NCBI GenBank assembly: GCA_016721565.1
Contig: JADKHW010000002.1
Location: 62,001-126,000, forward strand
DNA: 64,000 bases
Reading direction: 5' to 3'
From: a bacterium
Lineage (GTDB): Bacteria > Electryoneota > RPQS01
Positions 35,377 through 44,973 of this stretch are shown piece by piece. The notes under the pieces are model-generated. The model was not told the origin of the DNA. It worked only from the letters and a program-made list of their open reading frames with translations, and did no database searches. Numbering within the stretch: position 1 is the stretch's first letter; every line of letters starts with the position of its first letter. A program made the position numbers and the translations under genes.

Positions 35377-37360
35377 GCTTTCTCCAAATGCACGAGTAGC
35401 GCGTCAGCTGAAACCGTTTGGCTGATTTTCACGTCTACGGCTCCCACTACTCCTGCACGCGGAGCACGTAAATTGTGTTCCATTTTCATGGCTTCCAACA
35501 CGGCGACGATCTGATCTTTGTTAACGGTGTCACCCTGCTTGACATTCAGCTTGATAATGATTCCCGGCATTGGAGCGCGGATATCATCCGGATTGGAATG
35601 CAAGCTCGCAACATTGTTGGTCTCTTCAATTTCGACCAGTTCATGCACTCGCCCGTCCAGCCACACATAAATTTTGTCTTTGCTGCGCGCCATCACAGCA
35701 CGAAATCGTTTGTCAAGCGAGGCAAGGTTGATGCGCTGGCAATTCTGTGACACAGAGAATAACGTCTTGTCTTCGCCGACAATGATTTCGACATCACTTG
35801 GCGAGCGACGTTGAAACGTCACGCTGTGCAGATTTTCGCCGTAGAGAAAATGCCTTTTCACGATCCCGCCCCCGCCATACGCCAATCACCCAGAGAAGTC
35901 CACGGCGAAGACGGTTTTGTCGTGCCGTTTGCTTCAACATTCTTGTGTGCGACTCGGCAGAACTCGTGTGCAACGGAGAGCAACGCGGCCAGCGCTTCGC
36001 CCGTCGGTTGCTTCTCACTCCAATCCGAAAAATGCTGCGCGAGAAAGTGGGTTGAGATATTTCCCTTTGCAAATTCGGGATGCGCCAACACGTCCTGCAT
36101 GTAACCCAGCGGAGTGCGCACTCCCAGCAGAACGTAGTGTTTCAAAGCGTCACGCATGCGGCGGATCGCATGCTCACGATTGTCAGCCCAGCAGATCACT
36201 TTGCTCAATATCGGATCGTAGAAAATCGGAACTTCAAAACCTTCGCGAATACCACTATCGATCCGTACACCCGGAGCATGAGGTTCGTCAAGCTTAAGGA
36301 TTGTTCCGGTAGAGGGGAGGAAACCGCTCGTGGGGTCTTCCGCATAGACTCGGCATTCAATGGCGTGTCCGCGAAACTGAATTTCGTCTTGCGCTTTCGG
36401 CAACTTCTCGCCTGCCGCAACAGCCAGTTGCCACGCCACCAAGTCTTCCCCCGTGACCATCTCAGTCACTGGATGTTCGACTTGCAGACGCGCGTTGACT
36501 TCGAGGAAATAGAACTTTTCGCCATCGAGCAAAAATTCTACGGTTCCGGCATTGCGGTAGCCAGCAGCCTTGACAATGCGGATTGCTGCGTCGCCCATCT
36601 CTTTACGCAACTCTGGCGAGAGAGCGATGCTCGGACTTTCTTCGATTATCTTTTGGTGACGGCGCTGGATTGAACATTCGCGCTCACCCAAATGTACCAC
36701 ATTGCCATGTTGGTCACAAAAGACCTGAAATTCGATGTGGCGCGGATTATCAATGTACTTTTCGAGATAAACCGCATCGTCACCAAAAGCTGACTTTGCT
36801 TCACGGCGCGCGGCTTCAAGCGACTGTTCAATGTCTTCAAGCTTACGCACTACCCGCATGCCTTTGCCGCCACCACCTGCTGCGGCTTTAATCAATACAG
36901 GGAAGCCGATTTTCTGCGATTCTTCGCAAGCCTGTTCGACACTGGCGTGCGGTAGCAAGGCGCCCGGCGTGACCGGTACATTGTACTTCAGCGCCAATTC
37001 ACGAGACGCAATTTTATCCCCTAAGAGTCCCATCGCCTCGGCAGGCGGACCGACAAAGATCAATCCTGCCAATTTCACTGCGTTGGAGAACTTCGGATTT
37101 TCAGAGAGAAAACCGTAGCCCGGATGAACAGCATCGGCACCATGCTCACGCGCGGCCGCGATGACCTTTTCTATGTTCAAGTAACTCTCATGCGCCGGTG
37201 ATGGCCCGATGTGAACGGCCTCGTCCGCAATTTCAACATGCAGCGCATCGCGGTCAGCATCGCTATAAATCGCAATTGTGCGAATACCCAATGCACGAGC
37301 AGACCGCATTACACGAACGGCAATCTCGCCACGGTTAGCCACAAGCAATTTGCGGATCAT
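35373..37360 (-). CDS. liuD: Biotin-dependent acyl-CoA carboxylase alpha subunit, methylcrotonyl-CoA type (one frameshift)
   Basis: This subunit carries biotin carboxylase and a biotin carrier. The ATG at 37360 (MIRKLLVANRGEIAVRVMR) overlaps the liuC stop (ATGA). The biotin carboxylase part has the ATP-grasp loop AAAGGGGKGM, HLGERECSIQRRHQK and NARLQVEHPVTEMVTG. It runs on into SPWTSLGDWRM. There the frame breaks in a C5 run (35869-35873). Adding a base gives GGGIVKRHFLYGE and the rest of the BT domain. The carrier follows with APMPGIIIKLNV and EAMKMEHNL, where K is the biotin site. Repaired length is 662 residues, normal for the methylcrotonyl-CoA alpha subunit, so this is one gene, not two. 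Confidence 0.9.
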
Positions 37361-38139
37361 TGTGGCATACTCCACTGCGGATTGCGCTTTTCAAGTAGGG
37401 CTGCGAGGCCTTCCTGCCCTTCAGCACTCACGCGCTGTCTCGCGATACGCAAGGGCGTAAACTCCCGAGCTTGGTCAAGTGTAAGCTGAGGTACTTCGCG
37501 TAATAGTTCTTTTGTTACCATTTGAGCGGTAGGCGAAGCTTTCAAGAGTTCGTCTGCCCAGCGGATAACCGCTTGGTCGAGCTTATCTGCCGAAACTACC
37601 TCGGTCGCAAGCCCTAAATTCAAACATTCTTGCGCGGTAATTCTTCTACCCGTCAAGAATAACTCACGCGCTCGCCCCTCGCCGATCTTACGCAAAACAA
37701 ACGTCGAGATTGTCGCTGGAACAACGCCTAATCTGACTTCGCTGAAGGCGGTTTGCGCATCGTCAGTCATTACAACGATATCCGAGCAACACATTAAGCC
37801 TGCTCCACCGCCGTATGCACCGCCTTGTACTCGCGCAATGATCGGATGCGGGAATTCGTACACTAAACGAAAGAGATCGAAAATCTTCTGTGCGTCTGCA
37901 AGGTTTTCAGTCTCGCTCACACCTTTTTGCGATTTCATCCAATTGGCATCGGCTCCGGCACAAAACGTCTGACCGTCTGCCGCAAGAATCAGCACTCGGA
38001 TGGAATCGTCTGTACTAAGTTCACGAAAAGCTTGCGTGAGTTCGGCAATCATTTCGGAATTCAAAGCATTACGCGTCTCAGGCCGCGCGAGATTCAATGT
38101 GACAACACCACCGGAGCGGTCAAGCCGCACCAAGCTCAC
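37357..38139 (-). CDS. liuC: Enoyl-CoA hydratase family, probable methylglutaconyl-CoA hydratase
   Basis: Members of this fold hydrate enoyl-CoA. The 260-residue protein has TFCAGADANWM and VQGGAYGGGAGLMCCSDIV, the two loops that form the oxyanion hole. The catalytic-region segment is FSEVRLGVVPATISTFVLRKIG. ADANWM is characteristic of the methylglutaconyl-CoA hydratase subgroup. Placement between the carboxylase alpha and beta subunits (liuB-liuC-liuD) strengthens the leucine-pathway reading. Its stop overlaps the liuD start by four bases and its start overlaps the upstream membrane protein by four. A general enoyl-CoA hydratase remains possible. Confidence 0.82.
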   Translation of the reverse strand: MSLVRLDRSGGVVTLNLARPETRNALNSEMIAELTQAFRELSTDDSIRVLILAADGQTFCAGADANWMKSQKGVSETENLADAQKIFDLFRLVYEFPHPIIARVQGGAYGGGAGLMCCSDIVVMTDDAQTAFSEVRLGVVPATISTFVLRKIGEGRARELFLTGRRITAQECLNLGLATEVVSADKLDQAVIRWADELLKASPTAQMVTKELLREVPQLTLDQAREFTPLRIARQRVSAEGQEGLAALLEKRNPQWSMPQ

Positions 38140-38588
38140 TTGCTAAGGCTCCGAGCTTGGTCATGCAATGCCGCTTGAAACTCTTCTAATTTTGCCGATC
38201 CGATCACGTACGTTCTCTTGCCGTGTTTTATTTCGAGGCCCTTACCGAGCCGCATGTTATAATAGATTTTACCGCGATAGCGATGAATTCCAACTCCTGC
38301 CATAAAGGGAATCTTTTGTGGACCAATGACGCTGATCTCCGCAGCGGGAATTCTTCTGGTCCAAATATTCGGGCCGAAAGTCAGATCTGAAATCGTCACG
38401 CGCGTTTGCATGCGCATGAAAGAACTAATTAAGAGGCTTACACCGATTCCTGCCGCGAACATGATCAGGATTACCAAGAGCGGCATCTTGGTGAACAGTG
38501 GAATGACAAAAAAGGCCGCTGCCGACATGAACGCTAACGGGCCGCGAACGGGAATGTCTTGTTGTTCTTCAAACAAAGCACTTTCCAT
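38136..38588 (-). CDS. Predicted two-helix membrane protein, PH-like domain at C-terminus
   Basis: From the ATG at 38588 the protein is about 150 residues (MESALFEEQQDIPVRGPLAF). Two hydrophobic stretches near residues 15-60 (LAFMSAAAFFVIPLF and LLVILIMFAAGIGVSLLISSF) look like membrane helices. The C-terminal half (TRVTISDLTFGPNIWTRRIPAAEISVIGPQK, then a basic segment GKRTYVIGSAKLEEF) resembles bacterial PH-like domains. The ATG lies one base after the liuB stop, and the stop overlaps liuC by four. An upstream frame start at 38813 lies in liuB and is not used. Function is unknown. Confidence 0.65.
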   Translation of the reverse strand: MESALFEEQQDIPVRGPLAFMSAAAFFVIPLFTKMPLLVILIMFAAGIGVSLLISSFMRMQTRVTISDLTFGPNIWTRRIPAAEISVIGPQKIPFMAGVGIHRYRGKIYYNMRLGKGLEIKHGKRTYVIGSAKLEEFQAALHDQARSLSK

Positions 38589-38589
38589 G

Positions 38590-40199
38590 TCACATGCGAT
38601 ACACGCCGGGCTGATAATCAGGCACAGGCGCGTTCGCCGACATCGCAACACCCAAAGCAAGCGCGTCGCGAGTGGAAAGTGGATCAAGAATTCCGTCATC
38701 CCACAACCGCGAGGTGGAATAGTAAGGATTCCCTTCACGGTCATATTGTTCAAGCACGGGCTGACGAATTGCTTCGGCTTCCGCATCGGTGAGTTTTTGT
38801 TGCTTTGCCTCAAGCTGCTCGCGCTTCACTTGCACCAGCACGTCCGCTGCCTGTTGCGCACCCATGACGTTGATACGCGAATGCGGCCACATCCACAATA
38901 ATCGTGGTGAATACCCACGCCCGCACATCGCATAGTTTCCGGCTCCTGCCGAGGAACCGATTACGACGGTGAACTTGGGAACATTGGCACAGGCAACCGC
39001 GTGGACCATTTTGGCACCATCCGAAGCAATTGCGCCGTGCTCGTACTCTTTGCCCACAATGAAGCCGGTAATATTCTGCAAGAACACAAGTGGAATCTTG
39101 CGCAGGCAGCAAAGTTCAATGAAGTGCGCCCCCTTCTTGGCAGATTCGCCAAAAAGGACGCCGTTGTTGGCCACAATGCCGACGAGATAGCCGTGCAATC
39201 TGGCGAATCCACAAACCAAGGATGTACCATAACGGGCTTTGAATTCTTGAAAGCGCGATCCGTCGGCAATTCGCGCAATCACTTCCTTCATATCGAACGG
39301 CTTGCGAATATCGACTGGTACAAGACCCAACAATTCTTCGGGATCGTAGTGCGGATCCTCAGGGGTTTCGCGGTCGAACTCAAACTTTGGACGCGGACCA
39401 AGTGACTCGATAATTGAGCGGGCAATGTCCAAAGCTTGTCCATCGTTTTCAGCAAAGTGGTCTGCTACACCGCTGATACGTGTGTGCACGTCCGCCCCGC
39501 CGAGTTCTTCAGCAGATACATCCATGCCCGTTGCGGCCTTTACAAGCGGAGGACCGCCGATAAAAATCGTACCGGTGTTTTTGACAATCACCGTTTCATC
39601 GGACATAGCGGGGACGTATGCGCCGCCTGCGGTGCATGAACCCATCACTACGGCGATTTGCGGGATCTTCTTGGCGCTCAAGTTGGCTTGATTGTAGAAA
39701 ATCCTGCCAAAGTGATCGCGATCAGCAAACGTACCTGCCTGCTCCGGCAAGTATATTCCGCCGGAGTCCACAAGATAGACACATGGCAGATGATTCTGCA
39801 TTGCGACTTCCTGCGCGCGCAAGTGTTTCTTAATCGTCATCGGGAAATACGTTCCCCCTTTGACAGTCGCGTCATTCGCAACAACCAATACTTCACGCCC
39901 ATGCACCACGCCGATGCCTGACACCATTCCGGCTCCGGGCGCTTCGTTGTCATACATACCGTGCGCCGCTAATGGACTTAGTTCCAGAAACGGGGTTTCG
40001 GGATCAAACAATCGATTGAGTCGTTCACGCACGGGAAGTTTTCGCGCGCAATGTGACGGTCAATATGCTGCTTAGGGCCGCCAGCCGGATGTAAGGCGGC
40101 AAGTTTGGCACGCAATTCGTCGACGAGTGCGCGCATAGCAGCCGCATTTTCTGCAACGCCGGGATCAGTGGGTCTGACGTTAGTAGGTAGTCGCTTCAA
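38590..40199 (-). CDS. liuB: Acyl-CoA carboxylase beta subunit, methylcrotonyl-CoA type (one frameshift)
   Basis: This carboxyltransferase subunit moves CO2 from biotin to the acyl-CoA. The N-terminus from a TTG at 40199 reads MRALVDELRAKLAALHPAGG and HIDRHIAR. The frame then breaks because one base is missing near 40043. With it, GKLPVRERLNRLFDPETPFLEL follows. The rest has IYLPEQAGTFADRDHFGRIFYNQA, MGSCTAGGAYVPAM, GTIFIGGPPLVKAATG and GADVHTRISGVADHFAENDGQAL. The C-terminal domain ends near 38590. Repaired length is 536 residues, the usual size of the methylcrotonyl-CoA beta subunit. The frameshift lies in a CC-to-C change. No other start is obvious, and no strong ribosome binding site precedes the TTG. 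Confidence 0.9.
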
Positions 40200-40211
40200 A
40201 AAGGAGCAGGA

Positions 40212-41075
40212 TTAATTTGCGCGGTTGGCCTTGCGAATCGCAATTTCGCCGTTGGCGCTGCTGCAATCGACAAGGTATTTGCCTTCATTGACAACCAGTT
40301 CAAACTCGTCGCCAATCATCTGTTCTGCGTGCTTGCCCGACCAGTCGGAGGTAATGGAGCCATTCACAATTGAACTTGCCGATACTTTCATGCTCGAATT
40401 CTCCGGCAATGCCAACGTAATTTCACCATTCGCCGTGGACGCCGCGATGTTTCCAGCCAGTGTATTGTGCACTGTGACATTGATCTCGCCATTGGCTGAA
40501 CTGAACTCACAATTGTCATTTAACGAGGCTACGTCAATGTCAATCTCTCCGTTGGCACACGAAGCATCAATCTGACCCGTCACGCCTTCCTTAGACAAAA
40601 ACGTGATTTCGCCGTTGGCGCTTTCAAGCTTTGCCCCGCCATTCATTTCCACTGCTGTGATCTCGCCGTTGGCACAAGAGGCGTCGAGGTCAAGCTGATT
40701 AGGTGCAATAATCACGAAATCCATATTGGCAGAGATTTCGTCCCCTGACCAATTAGTTTCAGGATATTCGCCGTAAACACGCAGACTGTCGCCGTCACGT
40801 TTCACGACAGGCTTGAAGCCTTTGAGATACTTCTGACCTTCTTCAAGGTCATCAGATTTGATCTCAATGTAGGCCAAAACGTTCACAGAGCTACGCTCTT
40901 CGCCGGTGATCTTGATTTCACCGTTGACCGCTTCAACGGCCAGGGTTTTCAAATCCAAAACGGATTCGTCGAATCGCAATGTGTCGCGATAGACGTATTC
41001 GCCGTGCTCTTTCTTGAACTCGGCTGCGAACAGCTGCGAGACAAGCAGAAGGGTGAGGGGAAAAACTAACTTCAT
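40212..41075 (-). CDS. Exported DUF4097-like beta-repeat protein (ANGEI repeats)
   Basis: The N-terminus has a signal peptide, MKLVFPLTLLLVSQLFAAEF. The mature protein carries at least eight copies of an (A/V)NG(E/S)I turn motif: AVNGEIKI, CANGEITAV, SANGEITFL, CANGEIDID, SANGEINVTV, TANGEITLAL, VNGSITSDW and ANGEIAIRK. Such spaced repeats are typical of a parallel beta-helix, as in the DUF4097 group. It lies 12 bases upstream of the liuB start and 12 bases downstream of another exported protein. Function is not known; a periplasmic or surface role is inferred from the signal. It has no adhesion or catalytic motif I recognise. Confidence 0.75.
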   Translation of the reverse strand: MKLVFPLTLLLVSQLFAAEFKKEHGEYVYRDTLRFDESVLDLKTLAVEAVNGEIKITGEERSSVNVLAYIEIKSDDLEEGQKYLKGFKPVVKRDGDSLRVYGEYPETNWSGDEISANMDFVIIAPNQLDLDASCANGEITAVEMNGGAKLESANGEITFLSKEGVTGQIDASCANGEIDIDVASLNDNCEFSSANGEINVTVHNTLAGNIAASTANGEITLALPENSSMKVSASSIVNGSITSDWSGKHAEQMIGDEFELVVNEGKYLVDCSSANGEIAIRKANRAN

Positions 41076-41087
41076 GGTGCTTCCTTT

Positions 41088-41894
41088 CTAACGTGAAGTG
41101 GGAAGCGGGACCTGTAGTTTTGGTTCAACATCGTTGGCGCGGTCACGCAAGTTCAGGCTGTAGCCGCCATACCCCAAACGCACGATTCCAAGCGGCGGGA
41201 CATCCGATCCCCGATATGCAATGACCTTCGCGCCGTCGGCGCCGGAGCCAGTGTATTTAGTTACGGGGAACTCGCCGCTGAATAATTTCAATACGGTTTC
41301 GTCACCGGGGCGCGGTTTGTCCTCGCGCTCATAATCCAATTGTCCGGGAGGAAGGGCAAAGTTGCAAGATTCGAGTTTATCCTTATTCGCTCGCCACAGC
41401 GCGCGATAGACTTCACCCAGACCGTCATTGGCGGCTAAGACGATGTCAAAGTCAACGGAAGGTCTGCCTTCATCAAAGCTCTTGTAGGTTGCTTGAAACC
41501 AAGCTGAGGGCTTGCCCAACCACGACACCGAGCCGAGATAAATAACGGTTACATGAGCGAGCACGGGGCCAAACGGGCCGGATGTTTCCGACCATTCGGT
41601 TAGAGCATACGTCGCACTTGTTCCAGTGGTTTCATCGTTAAGGAATCCACGATAGATCAAACGACGCACCCATGTCAGAGCGTCCCGCTTCATCGCTGAT
41701 GTCTTATCAAACTCACTTGGCTCGCGTTCTATGGGAGCCGCAGGCTTGGCCACAGTGGAATCCGTTGCGAGTGAATCCTTGGCCAGTGAATCCGGTTCAG
41801 CTTTTACAGGTTGCCCGTTGTAGGAGTACTGTGCCGAAACCGAAGTTGCCAGTGCAAGAAGTAGTGCCAGAGCGGCGAGGCGGATGGTCTGCAT
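41088..41894 (-). CDS. Exported protein of unknown function
   Basis: A 268-residue protein starting MQTIRLAALALLLALATSVSAQ, a clear signal peptide cleaved after SVSAQ. A Ser/Asp-rich linker (DSLAKDSLATDST) follows. The mature body includes WVRRLIYRGFLNDETTG, VTVIYLGSVSWLGKPSAWFQATYKS and FDIVLAANDGLGEVYRALWR, and ends with LGIVRLGYGGYSLNLR. I do not recognise the fold. It shares one base with the stop of the next upstream gene and is 12 bases from the DUF4097-like gene, so all three exported proteins are probably made together. A role in the envelope is likely by location only. Confidence 0.6.
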   Translation of the reverse strand: MQTIRLAALALLLALATSVSAQYSYNGQPVKAEPDSLAKDSLATDSTVAKPAAPIEREPSEFDKTSAMKRDALTWVRRLIYRGFLNDETTGTSATYALTEWSETSGPFGPVLAHVTVIYLGSVSWLGKPSAWFQATYKSFDEGRPSVDFDIVLAANDGLGEVYRALWRANKDKLESCNFALPPGQLDYEREDKPRPGDETVLKLFSGEFPVTKYTGSGADGAKVIAYRGSDVPPLGIVRLGYGGYSLNLRDRANDVEPKLQVPLPTSR

Positions 41895-42364
41895 TAGAAT
41901 GTCGCTTTGCGCGTATTCTTGATCAAGACTTCAGTCATCTTCATCGGCTCTACGACGACTGCGCCTTGCACGCCTTCACCATCCCAGCCGTTGGCATACC
42001 AACTGTTGCCTTCTTGTATAAAGAGACTGTAGGTTCCAGCTTTAGCGGGGATGGTGAACATCCCTTTGTCATCGCAAGTGGTTTCAGCCACCATCGGAGT
42101 CGAAATAGAATCAACAATAGCGCCGGGCAGACCTTTGACAGGTTCGTACAACCGCACACGCAGCCCCGCACCCGGCTTCACTTGCTTGTCGCGTGAACCG
42201 CTGTCAATTGGTGGCATAAAATTGCCTTCCCAAATCTCGACTTTGCCCGTCACTCCACTTATAGGAGCAGGCGCGTCCTGATTCTTGGCTTCTTTGCGGC
42301 CCATACCCAGCAGGCTAACGGCCACGACCAGCATGGCAAGAATTTTAATGCGGCGAGCGCTCAT
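41894..42364 (-). CDS. Exported carboxypeptidase-regulatory-like protein
   Basis: A 156-residue protein with an N-terminal hydrophobic segment, MSARRIKILAMLVVAVSLLGMG. No lipobox Cys is present, so it may be anchored by that helix or be released. The mature part has VTGKVEIWEGNFMPP, LRVRLYEPVKGLPGAIVDS, TTCDDKGMFTIPAKAGTYSLFIQEGNSWY and AVVVEPMKMTEVLIKN. These match the carboxypeptidase-regulatory or Ig-like beta-sandwich pattern (GxFxIxxxxGTYxL). The start overlaps the recJ stop by four bases. Function is unknown. Confidence 0.65.
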   Translation of the reverse strand: MSARRIKILAMLVVAVSLLGMGRKEAKNQDAPAPISGVTGKVEIWEGNFMPPIDSGSRDKQVKPGAGLRVRLYEPVKGLPGAIVDSISTPMVAETTCDDKGMFTIPAKAGTYSLFIQEGNSWYANGWDGEGVQGAVVVEPMKMTEVLIKNTRKATF

Positions 42365-44058
42365 CGAATATCCTTTATGCGCAACTGCGTTGTTTTGCGG
42401 TTTTGATACTCATTTTCTTCAATCACATAGACCATTTCATAAGTACGGCGGCCGTTCATAAATTTGTCAATGTGATCACCTAAATTAAAACCAATTGCTT
42501 CAAACTGTGCACCGTGCTGAGTGGCCATTAACTTTAAGTGGTTTTGGCCAACGATGCGCGGCGGATATGAGGTCGAAAGATCGCGCGTCACAAACGTCGG
42601 GCGAGTGTTCTGAGGACCAAACGGCTCAAACTTCTTTAAGGTTTCAACCACTTCCGTCGTGATTTGATCGAGCGCAATTTCGCTCTCGATACGCACCTTG
42701 CGAACAAGGTCTTCACTGGACATCAGGTCTTTACAGGCTTGCTCGAAGCGCGTCTTAAAGGCGGGAATATTCTCGGCCGGAATCGTCAATCCTGCAGCGT
42801 ACTTGTGACCACCAAATTGCTCGAGCAAATCGGAGCATGCCTTAAGAGCGTTAAAAATGTCGAAATTCGACACCGAGCGCGCAGAGCCTTTGCCCATGCC
42901 ATTCTCAACCGAGATCATCACGGTCGGGCGGTAAAACTTCTCGATTAAACGAGACGCCACGATTCCAATCACACCCGAATGCCAGCCCTCGCGGGACAAG
43001 ACAATTGAGTGGCGCTCCATCGGATTCATTGTGTAACGAATCTCTTCAAGCGCCTGACCAAGTGTCTCGTTGTCAATCTCCTTGCGACGGCGATTCTCGG
43101 ATTCGAGAATCTGTGCCACTTCACGAGCCTGCACTTGATCGCGTGTCGTCAAAAGTTGCACGGCTCGCATCGCGCTGCCCATACGGCCTACGGCGTTAAT
43201 GCGCGGAGCAATGTTAAACACAATCTGACCGACGTCAATCTTGCCGCCGCGAACACCGGCAGACTCAATCAAACTCGCCAGTCCAACTTCGGGGGCATCG
43301 TTGAGCTTCTCAAGACCTTCTTTGACCAGCACGCGGTTTTCGTCCACGAGCGGCACGATGTCCGCCGATGTTCCGAGTGCCACCAAGTCAATATACTTGA
43401 AGGCATAATCGCTAGCGAGGCCAAGTGTCTTGGTGATCCCCTGCGCAAGCTTGAACGTGACTCCGACGCCGGCAAGCTCCGTAAATGGATAGCCGGAACC
43501 TTTGCACTTGGGATCAAGTACGGCCAAAGCATCGGGTAGCTCGTCAGCAGGCTCATGATGATCGCTGATGATCAACTCGAGCCCGAGCGACTTGGCGTAC
43601 TTCGCCTCCGAGACTGAGGTAATCCCGCAGTCCACAGAAATCACCAACTGCGCACCCTGTTTCTTGACTTCGTCGAGTCCGGCTATCGAAATTCCGTAGC
43701 CTTCATTTTGGCGGTCGGGAATATAAGCCAGCACGTCTCCGCCAAGATCGCGGAGGAATAGATACAACATTGAGACGGAGGTAATTCCGTCCACGTCGTA
43801 GTCGCCATATATCGCAATGCGATCGCGGTTTTGAAGCGCTTCGACAATACGATCAACGGCCTTGTCCATCCCTGCCATCAAGAATGGATCATAAAGTTGC
43901 GACGGCGCTGGATTGAAAAATCGATCCACCGCTTCGGGCGAGTCCATCCCGCGGTTCAATAGAATCCGCGCGACGGTATAGGGGACTTGGGCTTGTCGGC
44001 TTAGGCGCTCGATCTCCTCATGTGGCCGACTCTCCACCATTTCCCATTTGGGTTGCAT
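42361..44058 (-). CDS. recJ: Single-stranded-DNA-specific exonuclease RecJ
   Basis: RecJ degrades single-stranded DNA 5' to 3' in recombination and mismatch repair. The DHH superfamily motifs are in order: AIYGDYDVDGITSVSML, VISVDCGITS, LIISDHHEPADELP and VALGTSADIVPLVDENR. The DHHA1 region includes RHSIVLSREGWHSGVIGIVASRLIEKF and GHKYAAGLTI, and an OB-type C-terminal domain follows (EPFGPQNTRPTFVTRDLS). Length is 565 residues, typical. The gene heads the run of exported proteins and carboxylase genes, with only a four-base overlap to the first of those. Confidence 0.96.
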   Translation of the reverse strand: MQPKWEMVESRPHEEIERLSRQAQVPYTVARILLNRGMDSPEAVDRFFNPAPSQLYDPFLMAGMDKAVDRIVEALQNRDRIAIYGDYDVDGITSVSMLYLFLRDLGGDVLAYIPDRQNEGYGISIAGLDEVKKQGAQLVISVDCGITSVSEAKYAKSLGLELIISDHHEPADELPDALAVLDPKCKGSGYPFTELAGVGVTFKLAQGITKTLGLASDYAFKYIDLVALGTSADIVPLVDENRVLVKEGLEKLNDAPEVGLASLIESAGVRGGKIDVGQIVFNIAPRINAVGRMGSAMRAVQLLTTRDQVQAREVAQILESENRRRKEIDNETLGQALEEIRYTMNPMERHSIVLSREGWHSGVIGIVASRLIEKFYRPTVMISVENGMGKGSARSVSNFDIFNALKACSDLLEQFGGHKYAAGLTIPAENIPAFKTRFEQACKDLMSSEDLVRKVRIESEIALDQITTEVVETLKKFEPFGPQNTRPTFVTRDLSTSYPPRIVGQNHLKLMATQHGAQFEAIGFNLGDHIDKFMNGRRTYEMVYVIEENEYQNRKTTQLRIKDIR

Positions 44059-44115
44059 GGCTCTTCCTGTATGTCATATAAACAAAAACTTGTTAAGAGT
44101 GAAGCGAACAACTGT

Positions 44116-44973
44116 TTATTGCTTCGAAACGGCCCTGCCTAAAACGAGATACCACATCCCGTCACGATAAGCATAGGCTTGAAATCCGGCTGAATTGCAA
44201 CTGGGATCCCATGTGCCTTCACCTTGACAGGTTGTTGGGGCGATGAAATCATATTTTTGCGGCAATTCTTGGTGGTTATACCAGAAGCCGTATGAACTGT
44301 CTTTTTGAAAGACACAAAATGCGGTATTCCCAATAACAGAAAACTCAGACGCTACCTCCCAGCCGAGACTATCCGCAAGCGAGTATCCACCCCACCATAT
44401 GTCAGATAGCGGCGTTCCGCCTGTTGGGTATGTCGGATTTGGACTGCGGTAATACTCAATGATCAAATGATCTTCTAAGCCCGTGACCCGTTTAATTCCG
44501 GGACAAACTAACAAAAAAGCGTCAAGAGTGTGAGCCAATTCTCCGTTTAACTTAATTTCGTATTGCGGAGTGCTTCGAGCGTCTGTATATCGATGGAGCG
44601 AATCACTCACGCGATAAATGGACCAATCCCCCGAGCTTGTCGTCACTTCGTATTCAAGCACCAACCGTGGGTGCTCGATTACTGTTGACACAATGCTATC
44701 AGGTGAATATGCCCGTTTGTCTTTACTAGGCTTTTGCTTGTGAATAATTCGCGACGATTCGCTGAACATACTCCAGTCATTAACAACGAGCGGCAAATTG
44801 TTAGCTAGCCTGACTGAATCTGCAAAGGGAGTATTGTCAACCGCTCCCCAGGCTTCCAACGTGCCCATGAAAAGTGCGTATTCTGTAATCTCAAGACGCG
44901 GAACATTTTGCCCAAAAGCTGCCGCGAAAATCAAAAGAAACGTTAAAGCACTTACTGACTTAACGCCGGTCAT
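44116..44973 (-). CDS. Exported protein of unknown function
   Basis: A 285-residue protein beginning MTGVKSVSALTFLLIFAAAFGQ, a signal peptide with cleavage after AFGQ. The mature protein is rich in aromatic residues and repeating beta-like segments, including WSMFSESSRIIHKQKPS, LEYEVTTSSGDWSIYRVSDSL, YEIKLNGELAHTLDAFLLVCPG and NTAFCVFQKDSSYGFWYN. I cannot assign a family. It stands alone: 57 bases separate its stop from the recJ start, and it follows the 3' end of rnpB by about 80 bases. Base usage looks slightly richer in AT than that of its neighbours. Confidence 0.6.
   Translation of the reverse strand: MTGVKSVSALTFLLIFAAAFGQNVPRLEITEYALFMGTLEAWGAVDNTPFADSVRLANNLPLVVNDWSMFSESSRIIHKQKPSKDKRAYSPDSIVSTVIEHPRLVLEYEVTTSSGDWSIYRVSDSLHRYTDARSTPQYEIKLNGELAHTLDAFLLVCPGIKRVTGLEDHLIIEYYRSPNPTYPTGGTPLSDIWWGGYSLADSLGWEVASEFSVIGNTAFCVFQKDSSYGFWYNHQELPQKYDFIAPTTCQGEGTWDPSCNSAGFQAYAYRDGMWYLVLGRAVSKQ

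Noticed and set aside
35373..35885. An independent biotin carboxyl carrier gene
   Set aside because: Its frame joins the biotin carboxylase frame inside a shared BT domain when one C is added; total length then matches one alpha subunit.
38326..38901. Plus-strand frame of 191 codons opposite liuB and the membrane protein
   Set aside because: Antisense to two supported genes with no recognisable domain.
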